The notes beneath the pieces are model-generated. The model did no database searches, was not told the DNA's origin, and saw only the letters and a program-made list of their open reading frames with translations. Below are positions 63,251 to 64,000 of a DNA stretch of 64,000 nucleotides, in pieces (position 1 is the stretch's first letter; the number at the start of each line of letters is the position of its first letter). A program made the translations under genes and the position numbers. The DNA comes from Sphingomonas koreensis (lineage in GTDB: Bacteria > Pseudomonadota > Alphaproteobacteria > Sphingomonadales > Sphingomonadaceae): positions 1,492,501-1,556,500 of the forward strand of contig NZ_PGEN01000001.1 in NCBI RefSeq assembly GCF_002797435.1, in the 5' to 3' direction.

Positions 63251-64000
63251 TGGCCACCAAGAATGCCGAGGCGCTCGCCGCCGCCAACAAGAAGTACGAA
63301 TGGGGCTTCAGCTCGGACATCGAGCAGGAGTTCGCCCCCAAGGGGCTGTCCGAGGACACCGTCCGCTTCATCTCCGCCAAGAAGGGCGAGCCGGAATGGA
63401 TGCTCGACTGGCGGCTCAAGGCGTATCGCCACTGGCTGACCATGACCCCGCCTGACTGGGCGAAGCTGTCGATCCCGCCGATCGACTATCAGGACGCCTA
63501 TTATTACGCCGAGCCCAAGGCCAAGCCCAAGCTCGGTAGCCTGGACGAGGTCGATCCCGAGATCCTGCGCGTCTATGAGAAGCTCGGCATCCCGATCGAG
63601 GAGCAGAAGGTCCTCGCCGGCGTCGAGGGCAGCCGCAAGGTCGCGGTCGATGCGGTGTTCGACAGCGTCAGCGTCGCCACCACCTTCCGCGCCGAGCTGG
63701 AGGCCGCAGGCGTCATCTTCCGCTCGATCAGCGAGGCGATCCGCGAATATCCCGATCTGGTGAAGAAGTGGCTGGGGAAGGTCGTGCCGATGCACGACAA
63801 TTACTTCGCGGCGCTCAACTGCGCGGTCTTCAGCGACGGCACCTTCGTCTACATCCCGGAGGGCGTGCGCTGCCCGATGGAGCTGTCGACCTATTTCCGC
63901 ATCAATGCCGAAAATACCGGCCAGTTCGAGCGCACGCTGATCGTCGCCGACAAGGGCAGCTACGTCTCGTACCTCGAAGGCTGCACCGCCCCGATGCGCG
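63250..64000 (+). CDS. sufB: Fe-S cluster assembly protein SufB, N-terminal part (continues past the window)
   Basis: 250 residues are visible, open to the right edge. It begins [20 protein letters not shown] and follows SufB closely: [51 protein letters not shown], and [18 protein letters not shown] at the edge. SufB is the scaffold of the SufBCD complex that builds Fe-S clusters. The start overlaps the Rrf2 stop by one base. The family is about 490 residues, so about half is present. Confidence 0.96.
   Translation, partial: MATKNAEALAAANKKYEWGFSSDIEQEFAPKGLSEDTVRFISAKKGEPEWMLDWRLKAYRHWLTMTPPDWAKLSIPPIDYQDAYYYAEPKAKPKLGSLDEVDPEILRVYEKLGIPIEEQKVLAGVEGSRKVAVDAVFDSVSVATTFRAELEAAGVIFRSISEAIREYPDLVKKWLGKVVPMHDNYFAALNCAVFSDGTFVYIPEGVRCPMELSTYFRINAENTGQFERTLIVADKGSYVSYLEGCTAPMR

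Overview
The window is one ordinary chromosomal stretch of a high-GC alphaproteobacterium, most likely a Sphingomonadaceae member (Sphingomonas-like). The evidence is: TonB-dependent receptors of the Xanthomonas/Caulobacter type; a TPR protein ending in a 2-oxoglutarate oxygenase domain beside one of them; the order M23 peptidase - DUF2093 - xseA // purD; the cluster lgt - NDUFAF7-like methyltransferase - GNAT - pgeF; a K+-independent type of membrane pyrophosphatase; and CCCGGC-loop-GCCGGG dispersed palindromes. I see no tRNA, rRNA, insertion sequence, prophage, integrase or CRISPR array. Both ends of the window cut genes (an alpha/beta hydrolase on the left, sufB on the right).

Layout. 1-9.4 kb: transaldolase-like fsa, an outer-membrane DUF2490 protein, the replication-restart helicase priA, a secreted HExxH/TPR protein, a trypsin-like protease with two membrane segments, a GNAT enzyme, and a coupled ada - DUF1203 pair. 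9.5-17.8 kb: purE-purK, a divergent LysR / azoreductase pair, an M16 peptidase with a small downstream protein, and an M28 peptidase. 17.9-28.3 kb: clpB behind a heat-shock-type promoter, a TonB receptor with the TPR-oxygenase gene, a small secreted protein, and the xseA - DUF2093 - M23 operon. 28.3-36.1 kb: purD (its start codon overlaps that of xseA), a CNNM/CorC-type membrane protein, an OmpA-like lipoprotein, tadA, rpmB, an esterase-like phytase protein, a glycine-zipper protein and a small beta-barrel porin. 36.2-43.7 kb: phbB, hemH overlapping a lone molybdopterin subunit (IorB type), then lgt - methyltransferase - GNAT - pgeF. 43.7-48.6 kb: a PLP-dependent gamma-synthase/lyase, thiL and hppA. 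48.7-57.4 kb: an EEP-family hydrolase, a LacI regulator, a second TonB receptor, an Asp/Asn beta-hydroxylase-like protein and a second M16 peptidase. 57.4-64 kb: an NDH-2-type dehydrogenase, a long-chain acyl-CoA synthetase, pyrD, an AraC-like regulator and the start of the suf operon (Rrf2 regulator, sufB).

Themes. De novo purine synthesis (purE, purK, purD), pyrimidine synthesis (pyrD), haem (hemH), thiamine (thiL) and Fe-S assembly (suf) give a housekeeping character. Envelope biology (lgt, OmpA lipoprotein, porin, glycine-zipper protein, M23, M16, M28, serine protease, two TonB receptors) is the other main theme. There is no classic accessory island.

The most unusual signals are non-coding: an 11-bp phased array of GTCGC cores upstream of hppA (46207-46326); two diverged 47-bp direct repeats bracketing a hairpin-rich spacer with no credible ORF (34590-34873); a terminator-like hairpin on the + strand with no gene in front of it (61733-61804); a perfect 8-bp dyad ahead of the suf operon; a dyad inside the clpB heat-shock promoter; and the head-to-head xseA/purD start-codon overlap. 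Nothing I can see proves a wholly new multi-gene system; the phased array is my best candidate for an undescribed regulatory element.
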